A DNA stretch of 64,000 nt from Lutjanus erythropterus (taxonomy: Eukaryota; Chordata; Actinopteri; Lutjaniformes; Lutjanidae). Under the pieces are notes generated by a model. The model ran no database searches, was not told the DNA's origin, and worked only from the letters and a program-made list of their open reading frames with translations. Shown here piece after piece: positions 1-11,730 of this stretch; position 1 is the first letter of the stretch, and each line of letters starts with the position of its first letter. The DNA is taken from NCBI GenBank assembly GCA_020091685.1, contig CM034608.1:3095590-3159589 (forward strand), given 5' to 3'. Made by a program: the position numbers and the translations under genes.

Positions 1-1421
1 GACAACAACAACAAAACACATGCAAACAACAAGATGTTAACAATAACTAGAAAATTTCACATAATATTTGGAGTGTGCCTGATGCTCACTGCCGACTAGT
101 ATCCCCACCATAATGCCAGCAGTATTAATAGCAGTAGATGTATCATTGAGGTTGTGTGTGTCTGTGCACATGTATGTGCTGTTGCGTGCATGTGTGTATG
201 TATGTGAGTGTGTGTATCTCTGTGTATGTCAGTAAAAGTCCCCTTACAGATAAAAAGAACAGCTTTTGTGTGTGTATAAAGTTTCTAAAATTTCAAAATT
301 GGACACTTCAGGTGTAATTCTCTCTGTGTAAGGTTTGAACAGCCAAAAAAAACGCTTTAGGTCAATCCACCAATCAGAAGACAGGACCAGCCTCAGGTTG
401 GTTTATTCAGCCAATCGCCTGTGTGCAACAGAACATTCAATTTTAAATACTCCAAAAAGAGGCAAAAGTTGAGACACCATACCTCTCAAACTACAGCTGT
501 TTAATGAAACACCGTAACTGCTACAGTTAAAAACCACATACGGTGAGTAAGAGGACAGGTTGCAGAACGTGATGGTGCAAATTTTATTTCTGTAGTGTGA
601 AAAATGTGGCCACCAAAAAACTGGAATCATCTGCTTTCTTTCAGAAATTTTGGCTCTTGCTTAACATGGGAGTGAATGGGGCAGTTGGTTGGACTTGTTG
701 TCCTTTTGGACCTCTGCCTCGGAGTTTAAGAGAAGATTTCTAGATGATTTTACAGCTCCTCTCCACTCTAACAACTGCACGAAATACACACCCATTATAA
801 AGTCTGAAACAGACTGAAAATCTCCCAAAACGAAAACTGTGATTTCATTAATCAAAAATCAAAAATCCCATTCACTTTGAATGGGAAATTATTTGCAATT
901 TCATGGAAATGGTTTAGTGAATCGTTAACAAAAGTCATGGCACCCTTGTCCTGAATTTTCCCCACAAGTGTTGATGTCCTTTTGGTGTACATGCTCCCGA
1001 CGGTGTGGGACTAGTTACGTGCTGAAAATCTGGCGGAAGAAAAATAATAAGAAAAAGTATGGAGGATTATATATAGTATGCCTCTTCAGGTACACTGAAT
1101 AAAAAGTTAACCTGATTTTACAAGAAGGGCATTTTTATAGCACTTACTGAGCCCAGTCTACACATACATCAGCTCACTCAAACTGACTAATGTTAACTGT
1201 AATATATAACAGTTTGAACTGCTGAGTGTGTGAATCCTGACTTGAGAAAGTTGTAAACTTCACTTATTGTTACAGTATAATGGACCACTGGTGCAGCAGC
1301 ACACCATGTGTGAGACAATTGTGATTGATTGCATAAAATATGTCAAAATAAACCATCTTGTTGTAGTTCTGGTTTACTGAAAATGGACAATATCTGATAT
1401 CTGATTAGGATCAGTCTGCAG
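1..1421. other. Intergenic DNA, no gene seen
   Basis: AT-rich unique-looking sequence downstream of ntmt1. The only structure is an interrupted TG-rich stretch at about 151-232. Short ORFs at 403-630 and 661-855 on the minus strand show no domain, no splice context and no recognisable similarity, and I treat them as chance. Confidence 0.5.
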
Positions 1422-1600
1422 TTAAAAGGATAGTTCATCCAAAAATGAGAATTCAGTCATTATCTACTCACCCTCATGCTGACTGAAGGTCAGGTTTAGT
1501 TTTTTAGTCCACAAAACACTGCTGGAGTTTCACAGGAAAACAGAGTTGCAGAATCTCCCAAACAGTGGAAGTGAATGGTGACCAGCTTTCAAATATAAAA
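1422..1600 (+). repeat. Teleost interspersed repeat fragment (GATAGTTCA-type terminus)
   Basis: Begins TTAAAAGGATAGTTCATCC and continues with CTACTCACCCTCATG, a signature I recognise from very common teleost short DNA elements. The same terminus type (TTAAAGG.ACAGT.CACCC) recurs at 51729 and, inverted, at 16740-16755 and 61275-61298. The right boundary is unclear; the element probably runs past 1600. Confidence 0.5.
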
Positions 1601-3589
1601 AACAGAAAGAAAAAAAAAGGCAGACATTGCTGTCCAACTTAGATTCCATGCATTGAGTCTTCTCATAACAGGACATCTTATTCTCAAATAAATCAAATTA
1701 AATCAAAACTGAGGTTCACTGTCTTCTTCCTTCACACACACTGATCACTGCAGTCTCTGCATCCTCACTGGGACAATCAGCAGATGTGGTTCAGCTGGTC
1801 AGCAACCCTTGTCCTGACTTCCCTCCTGACTATGGGTTTTGTAGTCTTTTAATGGATGTCATGATGGGTTGTAGTCCTTGCTGCAGCCAGCCAGAGGTGA
1901 TATATCTCCCCTCTATGACACAACCTCTCATTACGTCAGTCTACAATACTCACAGTACTCACACACTGTCTTCTGCAAATCAAACATATAATAACAACAA
2001 TATTAAATCTTTCATTACATGTGCAGAAGACTGCGAAGTCTTTTTGCTTTTTAAGAATCTAAAATATAAAACATTTTGCCTGGTTTTTACATTTTTTGCT
2101 TACTACATAATTCCATACAATTCCATATTTCATTGATTTGATGTCTCCGGTGTTAATCTACAACGCAAAAAATGATAAAAAATAAAGAAAAAACATTGAC
2201 TGAAAATATGTATCCAGTTGTTTGAGTAGAACTGTATATGTGAAGTAGGTGTCAGATTAATAATAAGTTGTCAAGCCCTTATTTTCTAATCTTAGTGAAA
2301 TATTATCTATATGAAACAAACTAATCTTCCTAAAAATGGTCATTCTCATTATCATTATTCCAGTATTACGCTTAGTTTTCATTTTAATTTATATGGCTGG
2401 TAACTATGAATGTTTGAACACTGAGTTTTTGTATTTATGTCATGCATTCATAAATGGACGATAACTTTACTAAGTTTATCAAAATTTTAATCAGATCATT
2501 TTAATATTGACAGTCATGAACCAAAGTCTAATCCTTTATTCTGTACCTGGACAAATAGTGAAGTGTCCGTTCAATGGCTGAAATTAGAGTGTTGAAACAT
2601 TTTTCTTGATATCATAAATACAAACCAACAAACTTAGTCTTCATCATCAGAATTGGATCTTACAGTAACAACACCAAATATGTGTCCGCTCATATACTGT
2701 AATAAATGTGATACAGTTCAGTCAAATAACATGCATTCAGGATGAATGACAAAAGATGACAATATTCAGATTCAGAAACACACGTGTGTATGTCATAAAA
2801 TCCACATTCCTGGTTCTGTAGAGGCCCAGAGAACAGTCACCTTTTATTTGACATCTTACACTAAACCTGCTCTCCAAATATAAATCATAACAGACTGACA
2901 AATAATTACACTTGTCTTAGTTCAGTAAAAGAGAGAAACTTGAATTCAGAAGGTGTACAGTTTATTACGCACAAAGGGTGTCAAAATATATCCTTTCTTC
3001 ATATTTTGTGAGTTCATTTATTTTATTTATTCCACTAAAAAAGCCAACAGAGCTTGAAAGTAGCAGACTTGCCACTCACACACATCTCCCTGCTGAAACT
3101 GGAAGTCATGGCTGTTATTTCTTCACATTCTGTTTGTTTTACGTAAAAATTCTGGTCACATCTTACACATTGTACTTCTAAACTTTCATCCATATCATAT
3201 TAATAATTTCAGCTGATCAATTTAAAAAATTTTACCAAGGGTGTTCAGCATTTGAATCAAGAAGCTTGTGAAAATCTGAAGGGCTGACTTCCGTAGGCTT
3301 CAGCTGTTATTCCACTGTGTCAAATACATTTCATCAACATTTTAGTAAATATAAGAATCAGATCAGACTCATCATGAAATCATGAAACGACTCGGATCAG
3401 GACAGTAAAATACAGCCAAAAACGTCTCCTGCAGACATTTTCAATAAGCTGTAAAACATCACAAAGGTCCATGAAACAACTCTGAATAATACTGTGTGTC
3501 TGCGTCAAGGTAGGAAATTACACTGCATGACAGTGACACTAAATAATGATTTACTATAGAGCAGTTGGTAAATTTGAACATCTATCTGT
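1601..3589. other. AT-rich intergenic DNA, no gene seen
   Basis: No coding similarity, tandem array or clear transposon termini. The 116-codon ORF at 1786-2136 is low in complexity towards its end and has no recognisable domain. Confidence 0.45.
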
Positions 3590-3605
3590 CAGTGGCAGGT
3601 AGATG

Positions 3606-4103
3606 TTTATTTTGTGTTTATTTCCCAACTTGATCTGCTGAATAACAGACAGCTTGAAGATCCACATGTAAAACGCTTCCTGTGGACATGATGATGGACC
3701 CTAAGGTTAGTGTTAAACCCTCTGTGACCTGCACTCAGCTCAGACTGAGGACGTGATGTCACAGTATTTAAGACTTGTCCATTTCCAAACATCTGGGTTT
3801 CTACTGGCTGACTGTGTGTATCCACACAGCCAAAGCTGAATTAAAGTGAAGTCTGACCTGTGATGCTGTTGGAGATCACACTGACGCAGGAAATGCATGC
3901 TAGAATCTGTCCATCATGAATGGGAGACTGAGACTGAGGCCTGGTAGCTCAAAGAAGATGACTGAGCAATAAGCAGGGAGCAGAAGACACACACTCCACA
4001 AACACACCACACTGCAGATCATTACCAGACACATAAATGGATTGCTGGCTTGAAAAACATCATTTCCACGTTAGAAATATTCTGTATACAAGGCCACAGT
4101 CCT
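3606..4103 (-). other. ntmt1: Probable ntmt1 3' untranslated region
   Basis: Sequence immediately after the ntmt1 stop codon (4106-4104). Reading on the minus strand, two AATAAA hexamers occur close together at 3622-3617 and 3611-3606. These are the first good poly(A) signals I see after the stop, so a 3' UTR of about 500 nt is likely. The cleavage site itself cannot be seen. Confidence 0.45.
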
Positions 4104-6385
4104 CTATCTGAGAGCCAGCGTGTGTACTTGGTAGATCTCCTTTGGGAAGTTCATTTGTTGCTCCTTGTGGACGACGCGGAGGCCGGCCCTGCCCACTAGG
4201 CTTTGAAGGATGTCCAGGTCGCGGCAGACGCTGCTGTCGACCTCGTCGGGGACCACGCCCTCGTAAGACACATTGTCCTTGATGATGATGAGGCCGTTGG
4301 GCCGCAGGGCTTTCTGACAGCGCCGCAGGAACTCCACCAGGTGGTCGTCTGTCAGGTGACCTGAGGGGGGGAAAGAGGATGTTCAATGAAGGAATGCAGG
4401 AATTCTGCTACAGATATTCAGACAGTGCTGTGGATATCCCAGAGCGTGGCTGTAATGCCTCTTCTAAAACTAACCACTCACACAGTTTGACCTGTTTAGA
4501 ACTGGCCGTGGTGCCATTTAAAGAAAATTACAGATTTCCTCATTTAAAACTACAAGTGACGCAGTCACAGAGCAGTCACTGGGAGATTTTAGACTGAACT
4601 ACCAAGCTGTCTTCATTGCTGCAGCAGCACGGCTCTGACTATGTTTGGATGGGACACTGCAAGGATATGTATGTGCTCGGACCAAGCTTAAGGCTTTAAT
4701 ATGCCTCACACAACTTCTCGTCTGACCACATTATCAAGCCGATGACTCATACACAAGGGTATACAGCACACACTTTCCAACAGTCTCTCATCAATGGGAA
4801 TCATGCACTTGAAGGCATCCACTGAAGCAGACTCACCAATGACCCACTGGATCCAGATGACATCATAGCGTCCACTCTCTGGCACAAAGTCCTGCAGGCC
4901 GTTGCAGTAGTAGTTCCCGACCCTTTTGCCCTCCTCTCCCAGGTACGTCTTGGCTTTGTCCAGAAACTCCTGCGTCACGTCCACCAGGTCCACGGTTTTG
5001 AACAGAGGCAGCAGTAGACGTTTGGTGATCCTCCCGATGCCTGCCCCACAGTCCAGAGCACAGCTTGTGCCCGTCTTCCCCTCCCCTTCCTATGACCAAA
5101 ACACACGAGACATCACAAGTGAGTCAAGCTGTGGCACAAGCTGCTGCTGTCAGGCTGGAAAGACTTTAAAACAGTACAGAATCCACTGAATGGGAAATAA
5201 AGTGGTACTATTACTAGAATACTCAGAATTTTATTCTCATATACAATCCAAATGTGCCATTTAATGAGGCTGAAAAGTCAAGTCAGGTTCAGCAAGTCCC
5301 AAGTCAAGGCTCACAAGTTCAGGTCAAGGCCATAAAGTCCCAAGTCAAGTGTCAAGTCAAGGCCATAATGTCACAAGGCAAGCCCAACAACTCCCAAAAC
5401 AAGTCCAAAGGCCAAAAAGTCCAAAGTTAAGACCAAAAAGTCCCAAGTCAAGACCAACAAGTCTCAAGTTAAGTCTTGAGTCTAAGCCATAAAGACCCAA
5501 GGCAAGCCCAACAAGGCTCAAGTTAAGTCTCAAGCCAAGGCCAAGAACTCTCAAGTCAAGTAGAGCAAGTCCCAAGTCAAGACCAACAAATCCCAAGTCA
5601 AGAATAACAAGTCCCAAGTCAAATTCAGCAAGTCCCAAGTCAAGGCCAAAAAGTCCCAAATCAAGGGCAACAAGTCCTAAATAAAGTTTCAAGTCAAGGC
5701 CAAGAAGTCTCAAGTCAAGTCCTGAGTCAAAGGCCAGGAAGTCCCGAGTCAAGTTCACGGAGTCCCAAGTCAAATTCAGCAAGTCCTTTGTCAAAAGCAG
5801 CAAGTTTCAAATTAGGACCAACATGTCCCGAGTAAAGCCCCAAATAAAGACCAACAAGTCCCAAGTCATGCCCATGTCCTAAACTTGTGTTTCAAGTCTT
5901 TAACGAGTAGTTATAAGATGTTGACCAGATTTAAAGCCATCTGTACATTTTTAAAAAAAGAAATAAACTATAGCTGTTCAAATCAAAATGATCAGGTGTG
6001 CAAGTGACATATAGTGAGTTATATTTGTAATTTTGAGTTGAAAGTTTTTCATATTGTTCTTTTTTTTTAAAATTTCTGCACACTTGTTTTCAAAACTTGG
6101 AGCTATCATGTCTCCAGTGGCATGACCTGATAAACATGTCATGTACGTCTAAATGCCATTATTCCCATTCAAATTGCTAAAACAAATATGTTATCTGTTA
6201 TCTCTGAGCAGGCTTGAGTTTCTTACACCGAGGAACTTCTGCAGGAAAGCCTTGGATCCATTGATATCAATGCTGGAGATGCTGCCGTATCCTCCCAGCA
6301 TGCCATCCACCGTGGGGGCAACCTCCTTCCAGTAATCTTCTGCATTGGAGTAGAAGCTTGTCTCATGTTCTGCTATGTCCCCCAT
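4104..6385 (-). CDS. ntmt1: Alpha-N-terminal methyltransferase 1 (NTMT1/METTL11A), three coding exons
   Basis: SAM-dependent methyltransferase that methylates the alpha-amino group of proteins exposing an X-Pro-Lys type N-terminus after Met removal (known targets in the family include RCC1). Coding exons on the minus strand are 6385-6227, 5089-4837 and 4360-4104. Joined, they give 222 residues, against 223 in human. Splice sites: GGT|gtaaga with tcatag|GAA (phase 0), and ATTG|gtgagt with ccctcag|GT (phase 1). Visible motifs are the SAM-binding LDCGAGIGR (residues 65-73), Q134-W135, H139, N167 in KDN, and D176/D179 in the DEVDSS segment; these match human H140, N168, D177 and D180. The stop is TAG after ALALR-like LALR. 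I chose ATG 6385 because tctgacag lies just before it and MGD fits family N-termini; an in-frame ATG at 6409 would add MLSVDSDR. No frame damage is seen, so it should be functional. Confidence 0.95.
5250..5880 (-). repeat. Degenerate tandem array in ntmt1 intron (AAGTCCCAAGTCAAG units)
   Basis: Lies in the ntmt1 intron between the coding exons that end at 6227 and start at 5089. Units vary around CAAGTCCCAAGTCAAGACCAA; spacing is irregular, mostly 18-40 bp. The array keeps one minus-strand frame open for 148 codons (5803-5357), giving a Leu/Asp/Gly-rich pseudo-protein that I reject as coding. Similar AAGTCC/AAGTCAAG stretches occur at 43600-43700, 56515-56575, 56975-57010 and 57725-57890, so this belongs to a dispersed family. 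Confidence 0.85.
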
Positions 6386-8426
6386 CCTGTCAGAGTCCAC
6401 AGATAACATGCCTCACTCTCCGTAAGATGTACACAAACTACTGTTTAGTACTTTCAGGTATATATTGCAGTATCTTTGTTTTTCAACCTGAATTCTTCTG
6501 CAGGACTAAAGCAATGGTATGACAACTATTACCATCCTCTGAATTACATTAATAAGACATATTTCACATAGCACAGAGATATTTTAAGATCATTTAATGG
6601 GCTTAACTGGAATTAGAAATAGAAAAAATACATAACCTTTTCTAAAATATATCAAGTACCACCACCACTTAACACCACTAATAACCACTGTTGTCTGTCA
6701 TAATTTGCAGATTATCGTCTTGTGCTTATTGTCTGATTTTTAAATCTGAACCATGTTCATACAGAGGCAGTTGCAGCAGTCTTTTTTTCTCCTTGTGTCT
6801 ACTGTAGTGAATTGTAACAAACAAGCTAAACCAAAGCTGTCTGTTTAGTTTTGTTTGCTACATATCTTCAAATCTGGCAAAGCTCTTTGTCGGTTCTTTT
6901 ATCTGTGCTTTTAATGTTTTGTTGTAACTTATTATCGTTACTTTTTTGATCAAGCAAAGTGTTCTACCACAGTATGGTCAACATTTGTACCTTTTCTATA
7001 CAGTTTATACCTTCCACCCCTACTCCACAGTAGCTTCTCCATGACTGAGTCAAACCCCTCTTGAAGTATTTTCTAATGAAATGAAGAGTCTAGTGTGTTG
7101 TTTCAAATAGTAATCAAAGTGTTAACCTCATTTGGATGTACAGTCATTGACCAGAAGAACATGAACCTTGCTCAGTCCACCTTTGATGAAGGTGGAACCA
7201 GGATCAGACCAGTAAACATTTTAATAAACACCTCGGGCCTAACACAAGAACATTTTCATATTGTTATCTTGAATTTCTCTTACTTTTGTTCGTAGGAAGG
7301 GCTCATCAAACATACAATGTGAGATTCAACAAATGCTCATAAATTCAGAAAACTGCATAAATGATCTGCCTGTGTGTATCTGAGTGCACATACATGAGAC
7401 TTGTAAATTAGCATGAATAACACCCCGATACTACCATATAAGGCTACGCTTCCTGCCACATATTTCAGGAAGTGTTCATTCATGAAAGTGGCATCAAAGA
7501 GTAAATAAAAGAACTTAAAGAGTTCAGAAACTGAAGTCCTGCTTTCAGAGACCCATAAAGGAAAATCTCATTTTAATAGCATCAGCAGTGGAATTAAAAG
7601 ACCTGCTACAGAAAAGAAATGGGAAAAACTCTGCCATACCGCAGTATTGTATGCAATGTTAACAGTGGAGACAAAGGCAAGCATCTGCAGTACATCACAT
7701 AAAAACTTAAAGAGGAGATACACCTGCAAAATGTAACTGCCATAATCTGAGTTAGAATTTTAATGTTTGATTAATTCTTCACTTCCACGAGTTTTCTGCC
7801 ATATTTGGGTTAAATTAGGAATTTGTTAGACTTGTCTGTTGGCTCATGGTGATATCTAACAACTTCAAAACACCCTCATATTATGAAGCAGCTGAGTAAC
7901 ATGTAGCACATTATAAAGTATAATAACCTCATATTTTTTATACACAGTACTTAATTCTGTCCTTTTCCCCTTTTTGTTTCATCTCTTGACAAAAAGCACT
8001 TTGTAACTGTATTTCTAGCACCTATGTCAAATGCATACCTATATGTTTTGCTATTTTGCTATAGAAAAACATACTCTACAGGTTATATACTAGTTATTTT
8101 ATTATTTCACCATATTATTTTTTCACCACCTGTGTCACGTGTTACTAAAAATACCCTAATTTAAAATGCACTGCCTGTCAGCTTGTAAATGTGCCTTTCA
8201 GTTTTGCATGTCAGTCAGTCTCTGTAGTTTCTAGGCTACTTATTGTTCCAAGTGAACGTTCATCCACCTGTTTGAAAGCTGCATTCAGCTCTGTAATTAA
8301 CAGCTATTCATCCACATTCATTCAGCTCTGTGGAGGTTGTATTTGAAGGGATGAATAATCAAACTTCCCACTCTAGTATTGTTTTAAGAGGATGGGGGCG
8401 TCTATCACCTGCTTGGTATGAGACAA
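6386..8426 (-). other. ntmt1: Predicted ntmt1 first intron (5' part), no other gene
   Basis: AT-rich DNA upstream of the first coding exon. If the first exon is at about 10.46 kb, this is intron. No coding similarity or tandem repeat is seen between 6386 and 8426; the short ORF at 7095-7295 has no support. Confidence 0.5.
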
Positions 8427-8451
8427 ACACACACACACGCGTGCATGCATG

Positions 8452-8484
<33 letters not shown>

Positions 8485-8485
8485 G

Positions 8486-8532
<47 letters not shown>
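8427..8532. repeat. 106-bp uninterrupted alternating purine-pyrimidine tract
   Basis: Compound microsatellite (CA)n-CGCGTGCATGCATG-(TG)n-(CGTG)n-CGCGCACG-(CA)n. Every base from 8427 to 8532 alternates purine and pyrimidine, so the whole tract suits left-handed (Z) DNA. Opposed CA and TG blocks also let it fold into hairpins. ORFs on both strands across it are repeat artefacts. Confidence 0.95.
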
Positions 8533-8534
<2 letters not shown>

Positions 8535-9260
8535 CAGCAGCAGCCAAATCTGGCTACACTGGGCAGTAGTTCAGCTGTCAGCACCCATCTTGTGACCGGG
8601 GCAGAGGGCATACATTTCCCCTGAGGACTCTGTCCAACACAAGCAGAATGAATGAGGATACACACTTTATAAAGTCTGCCATGCTATATGTATTTATGAT
8701 TACCTTTTCAAAACTGTCATAACAATTATTCGGTGTGGCACAGAGGTGTGTACTATCAACTTGATTAGATAGTCTGTATAAAAGATCACACAACTGAGGG
8801 ATTTTTCAATACAACATGTAATTATTATGACTACACACATGTGCACATGTCCTTATTTTACACCACAGAATATTAACATGACCCTTTTATGACTACAGAC
8901 CCAATTAAATTAGTGTCACACACAGTTAGGTACAATTTAAAAACACACAGATAGAGATAGCCTAGCTATTACGTTAGCTGCTATTTAAAGCTCAAAGAAT
9001 GCAGAGCGATGTCATGACAACTTGCACGTGGGGAGTTGAAGTGAACCTTTAAAATATAAGAGTTAACTGACTCTTATTAGTTATAAGATAACAGTGGTGC
9101 AGGAAGTATTCAAGTACTACTCTAAAAATATCCTTTCACACGTTTCAGCTTTATCTGAAAATGTTACTTGAATAAAAGTATATAAGTATAATCAGAGCAA
9201 AGTACTTCAAAGTAAAAGTGTGCACCAAACAAAAAATAAAAAATAATGTGACAGTTATAG

Positions 9261-9580
9261 GACTGCAACTAATCAATGTTTTCATCATCGATTAATCTGT
9301 TAATTATTTTCTCTATTAATTGATAAGTTATTTGGTCCATAAAATGTCGGAAAATGTCAAAAATGACAACATTTTGTCTACAACCCAAAGATATTCAGTT
9401 TACTGTCATAAAATAGTGAAGAAATCATAAAGTATTCACATTTAAGACACCAGAATCAGAGAATTTTGACTGGTTTTCCTTGAAAAAAGTCTTAAATAGA
9501 TTAATCGATTACCAGAATAGTTGGTGATTAATTTAATAACTGATTAATTATCAATTAATTGATATTTGTTGCAACTCTAG
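9261..9580. mobile_element. Nested inverted-repeat element (CTGCAACTAATCAAT family)
   Basis: Ends read GACTGCAACTAATCAATG and, inverted, CTAGAGTTGCAACAAATATC, with ATTAATC-rich arms and a centre containing TCCATAAAATGTCGGAAAAT. The same centre appears at 25430-25675 and, inverted, at 33849-34100, so the family has at least three copies here. Confidence 0.65.
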
Positions 9581-9700
9581 ACTGTTATACAATTATATAT
9601 GAACTCATTAGATGATTATGACTACATGCATTAATGTAAAAGTAGGATTTTACTGTTGCAGTTGCTTGATCTGGAGCTCATTTGTAACTACTTTGTATCA

Positions 9701-9975
9701 GACTACAATTCATGATTATTTTCATTCTGGATTAATCTGCTGATTATTTTCATTAATCAGTTGATTGCTTTGTAAAAATGAAAAGTCTAAACCTCAACAA
9801 TGTTACAACTACATTACAATTATTACAATAATTTAACAGAAGCAGCAAATTTTCACATTGTTGATTTCAAACATGAAATAATTTTAAATGAAAAGAGTCT
9901 TAATCAGTCAAAATAGCTGCAAATAATTTCTATTATCTGACTATCTGATTAATCAACTAATCATTCCAGTTGTAT
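9701..9975. mobile_element. Second, more decayed copy of the CTGCAACTAATC family
   Basis: GACTACAATTCATGATTATT at the left and, inverted, the end of TAATCAACTAATCATTCCAGTTG at the right, with matching ATTAATCTGCTGATTATTTT arms. Sits about 120 bp from the first copy in the same host element. Confidence 0.5.
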
Positions 9976-10461
9976 TTGTATAAACTTTTGTGGTTTATAA
10001 CAAACACATTTTATAAATATATTTTATATTTCTCTCTATGTGTAAAAAAAAATAAAAATAAAGAGTTACTAAAGTAGTAAAACGTAGCTACAATATTTGT
10101 CTCTGAGAAGTAGTATAGTGGAGCAGAGGTGTAAAGTGGCATGAAAAGAAAAACTGCAGTAATTAAGAAAATGTATGTAATTACATCCCACCACTATAAG
10201 TTAATAATAACAACTAACAATTAACTGTAACTTAAACAGCCACTAAACTGACTGTTTAATTGACAACAGTTATAAAGACCTGTTCACACAGTTCATTACA
10301 ATGTCAGTGACGTTTATCAGGCCCTGCACGTGCTAAGTTACGATGTTGTAGCTAGTTTTAGCCCAGCAGCTAGTTAGCCACCGACAGCCTGTTTACAGTC
10401 TAACTCACTAAACCTGCTCTTTCTACACCTTATAAAACTAATTATTAATAATGACACTAAC

Positions 10462-10640
10462 CTCGTCTTCAGTCAGCGGTAAGCTCCAGGTCCCTCAGCC
10501 TCCTCTACCGCTCACAAACCTGCTCCGCTGCCGGTGTCACCGTTTCACTTTTCTATTTGGGACCATCTCTGCACGCGCACCACGTCATTTCCTTATTTGG
10601 TTTCCAGGAGGAGAAGTGACAACAGCGCCTCTGGTGGCTG
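10462..10640 (-). promoter_or_regulatory. ntmt1: Predicted ntmt1 promoter and non-coding exon 1
   Basis: About ten CpGs in 180 bp, in otherwise CpG-poor DNA. On the minus strand a usable donor, GACGAG|gttagt, ends the proposed exon 1 at 10462; it would splice to the acceptor before ATG 6385. Upstream on that strand are ATGACGTG (a CRE/ATF-like site, about 10582-10589) and TGCGCGTGCA (an NRF1-like site). No TATA box is seen, as expected for a housekeeping gene. A good donor, GCG|gtaagc, also exists on the plus strand (10478/10479), which could serve a divergent transcript. The transcription start cannot be fixed by reading. Confidence 0.5.
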
Positions 10641-11730
10641 ACTGTGGGAGCAAGTGTAAGAAAATGCATGTGGAAATATAAATAGGAGTAAAAATGTAAA
10701 TAAAGAATGTAGAAAAATAATCACAAATAACAAAATATAAATTTATCGGTTCATTTATTTCTGTATATCATCTGTCCTCGGGAATTGGGATCATCATATC
10801 CTACCAAAAAGCTTTAAAAAAAAATAAAATAAAATCAATACTAATTCCAGTTTTTTTGGTGAAATGTGTTCTTTAAGAATTTCTATGTATGAATATATCT
10901 AATATATTAATATTTTGGTTTTCAGATTTTTTTTAAATTTCTAAACTTGCTCTGAGCTAGAAAACACGCTTGTCCCAGATGAAAATTCACAACTTCAAAC
11001 AATTTACAATGTGTTAAAACCCTTCAAAATCTAAAACTAACAATACCTACTGATAATGTAGTTAATGTGCTATTATTTTTATGAAAATGTTGTCCCTACA
11101 CTTAAAATGTATGAATTTATTCCTTGATATTTTATTTGCATTTATATGTTAATTCCACCTTATATTTTCATGTTTTTTTCTTATTCTTTAACAGACTTGT
11201 TCTTTTTTATGGCTCTCCTGTGACTCCATACCTGACTTCAATCACTGACCATGTTAATTTTTTTCAAATTCAGTTAATTTAAATTTGTAAGGCAGTCTGA
11301 TCACTAACTTTCTAAAGTCTTTCATATTAAAGCTTTAATATATTTGTTTAAGTTGATTAAACTTAAAATTTCTAGTATTTATTTTCAGAACATTTCAGAC
11401 CCTACAAATGTGAGTTCTTCTAACAAAGTATTTTTTATGTGAAATGATGAGTTGAATGAATCTGCTGAGTTCAATCAGCTCATTCAATTTAATTTCTAAT
11501 ACATTCTTTCTTGTCTGAAGCAAACAACTGAATAACAATTGTTTTCTCAAGTACAATTTAATTTCAAGTTTATTTGACTAGAAAAGTCAATTTTCTAAAT
11601 GTAAAGCAAATTCTTTACTTTTACAATAAATCAGAATTAGTTACAACATAAATAAGAGTAGGTTTAGAAGTACAAATGCAATCAAAAGTAAAAATCAAAC
11701 TTAAAATCATCTCTGTGGGGTTTTTTTTAG
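10641..11730. other. AT-rich intergenic DNA, nothing recognised
   Basis: Very AT-rich (many A and T runs), with no ORF of note, no tandem array and no transposon termini that I can pair. Confidence 0.5.

Larger units (their letters stand above)
9092..10197. mobile_element. Non-autonomous DNA-transposon-like element with nested copies
   Basis: Left end CAGTGGTGCAGGAAGTATTC, followed by a CTTGAATAAAAGTATATAAG-type run; right end, inverted, TAGTGGTGGGATGTAATTAC. Short CAGTGGTG-type termini with internal AAGTACTT and AAAAGTA motifs are a common teleost element pattern, probably hAT-like. Two other elements sit inside it (9261-9580 and 9701-9975). No transposase is visible. Confidence 0.6.

Noticed and set aside
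5357..5803. 148-codon minus-strand ORF rich in Leu, Gly and Asp
   Set aside because: It reads a degenerate AAGTC/AAGTCC tandem array inside an ntmt1 intron; no start context or domain.
6386..6409. MLSVDSDR extension as the true ntmt1 N-terminus
   Set aside because: A TCTGACAG acceptor lies directly before ATG 6385, and family members begin close to that Met; kept only as an alternative.
10451..10681. 76-codon plus-strand ORF over the ntmt1 promoter
   Set aside because: Covers the CpG-rich promoter and exon 1 of the minus-strand gene; no domain or conserved frame evident.
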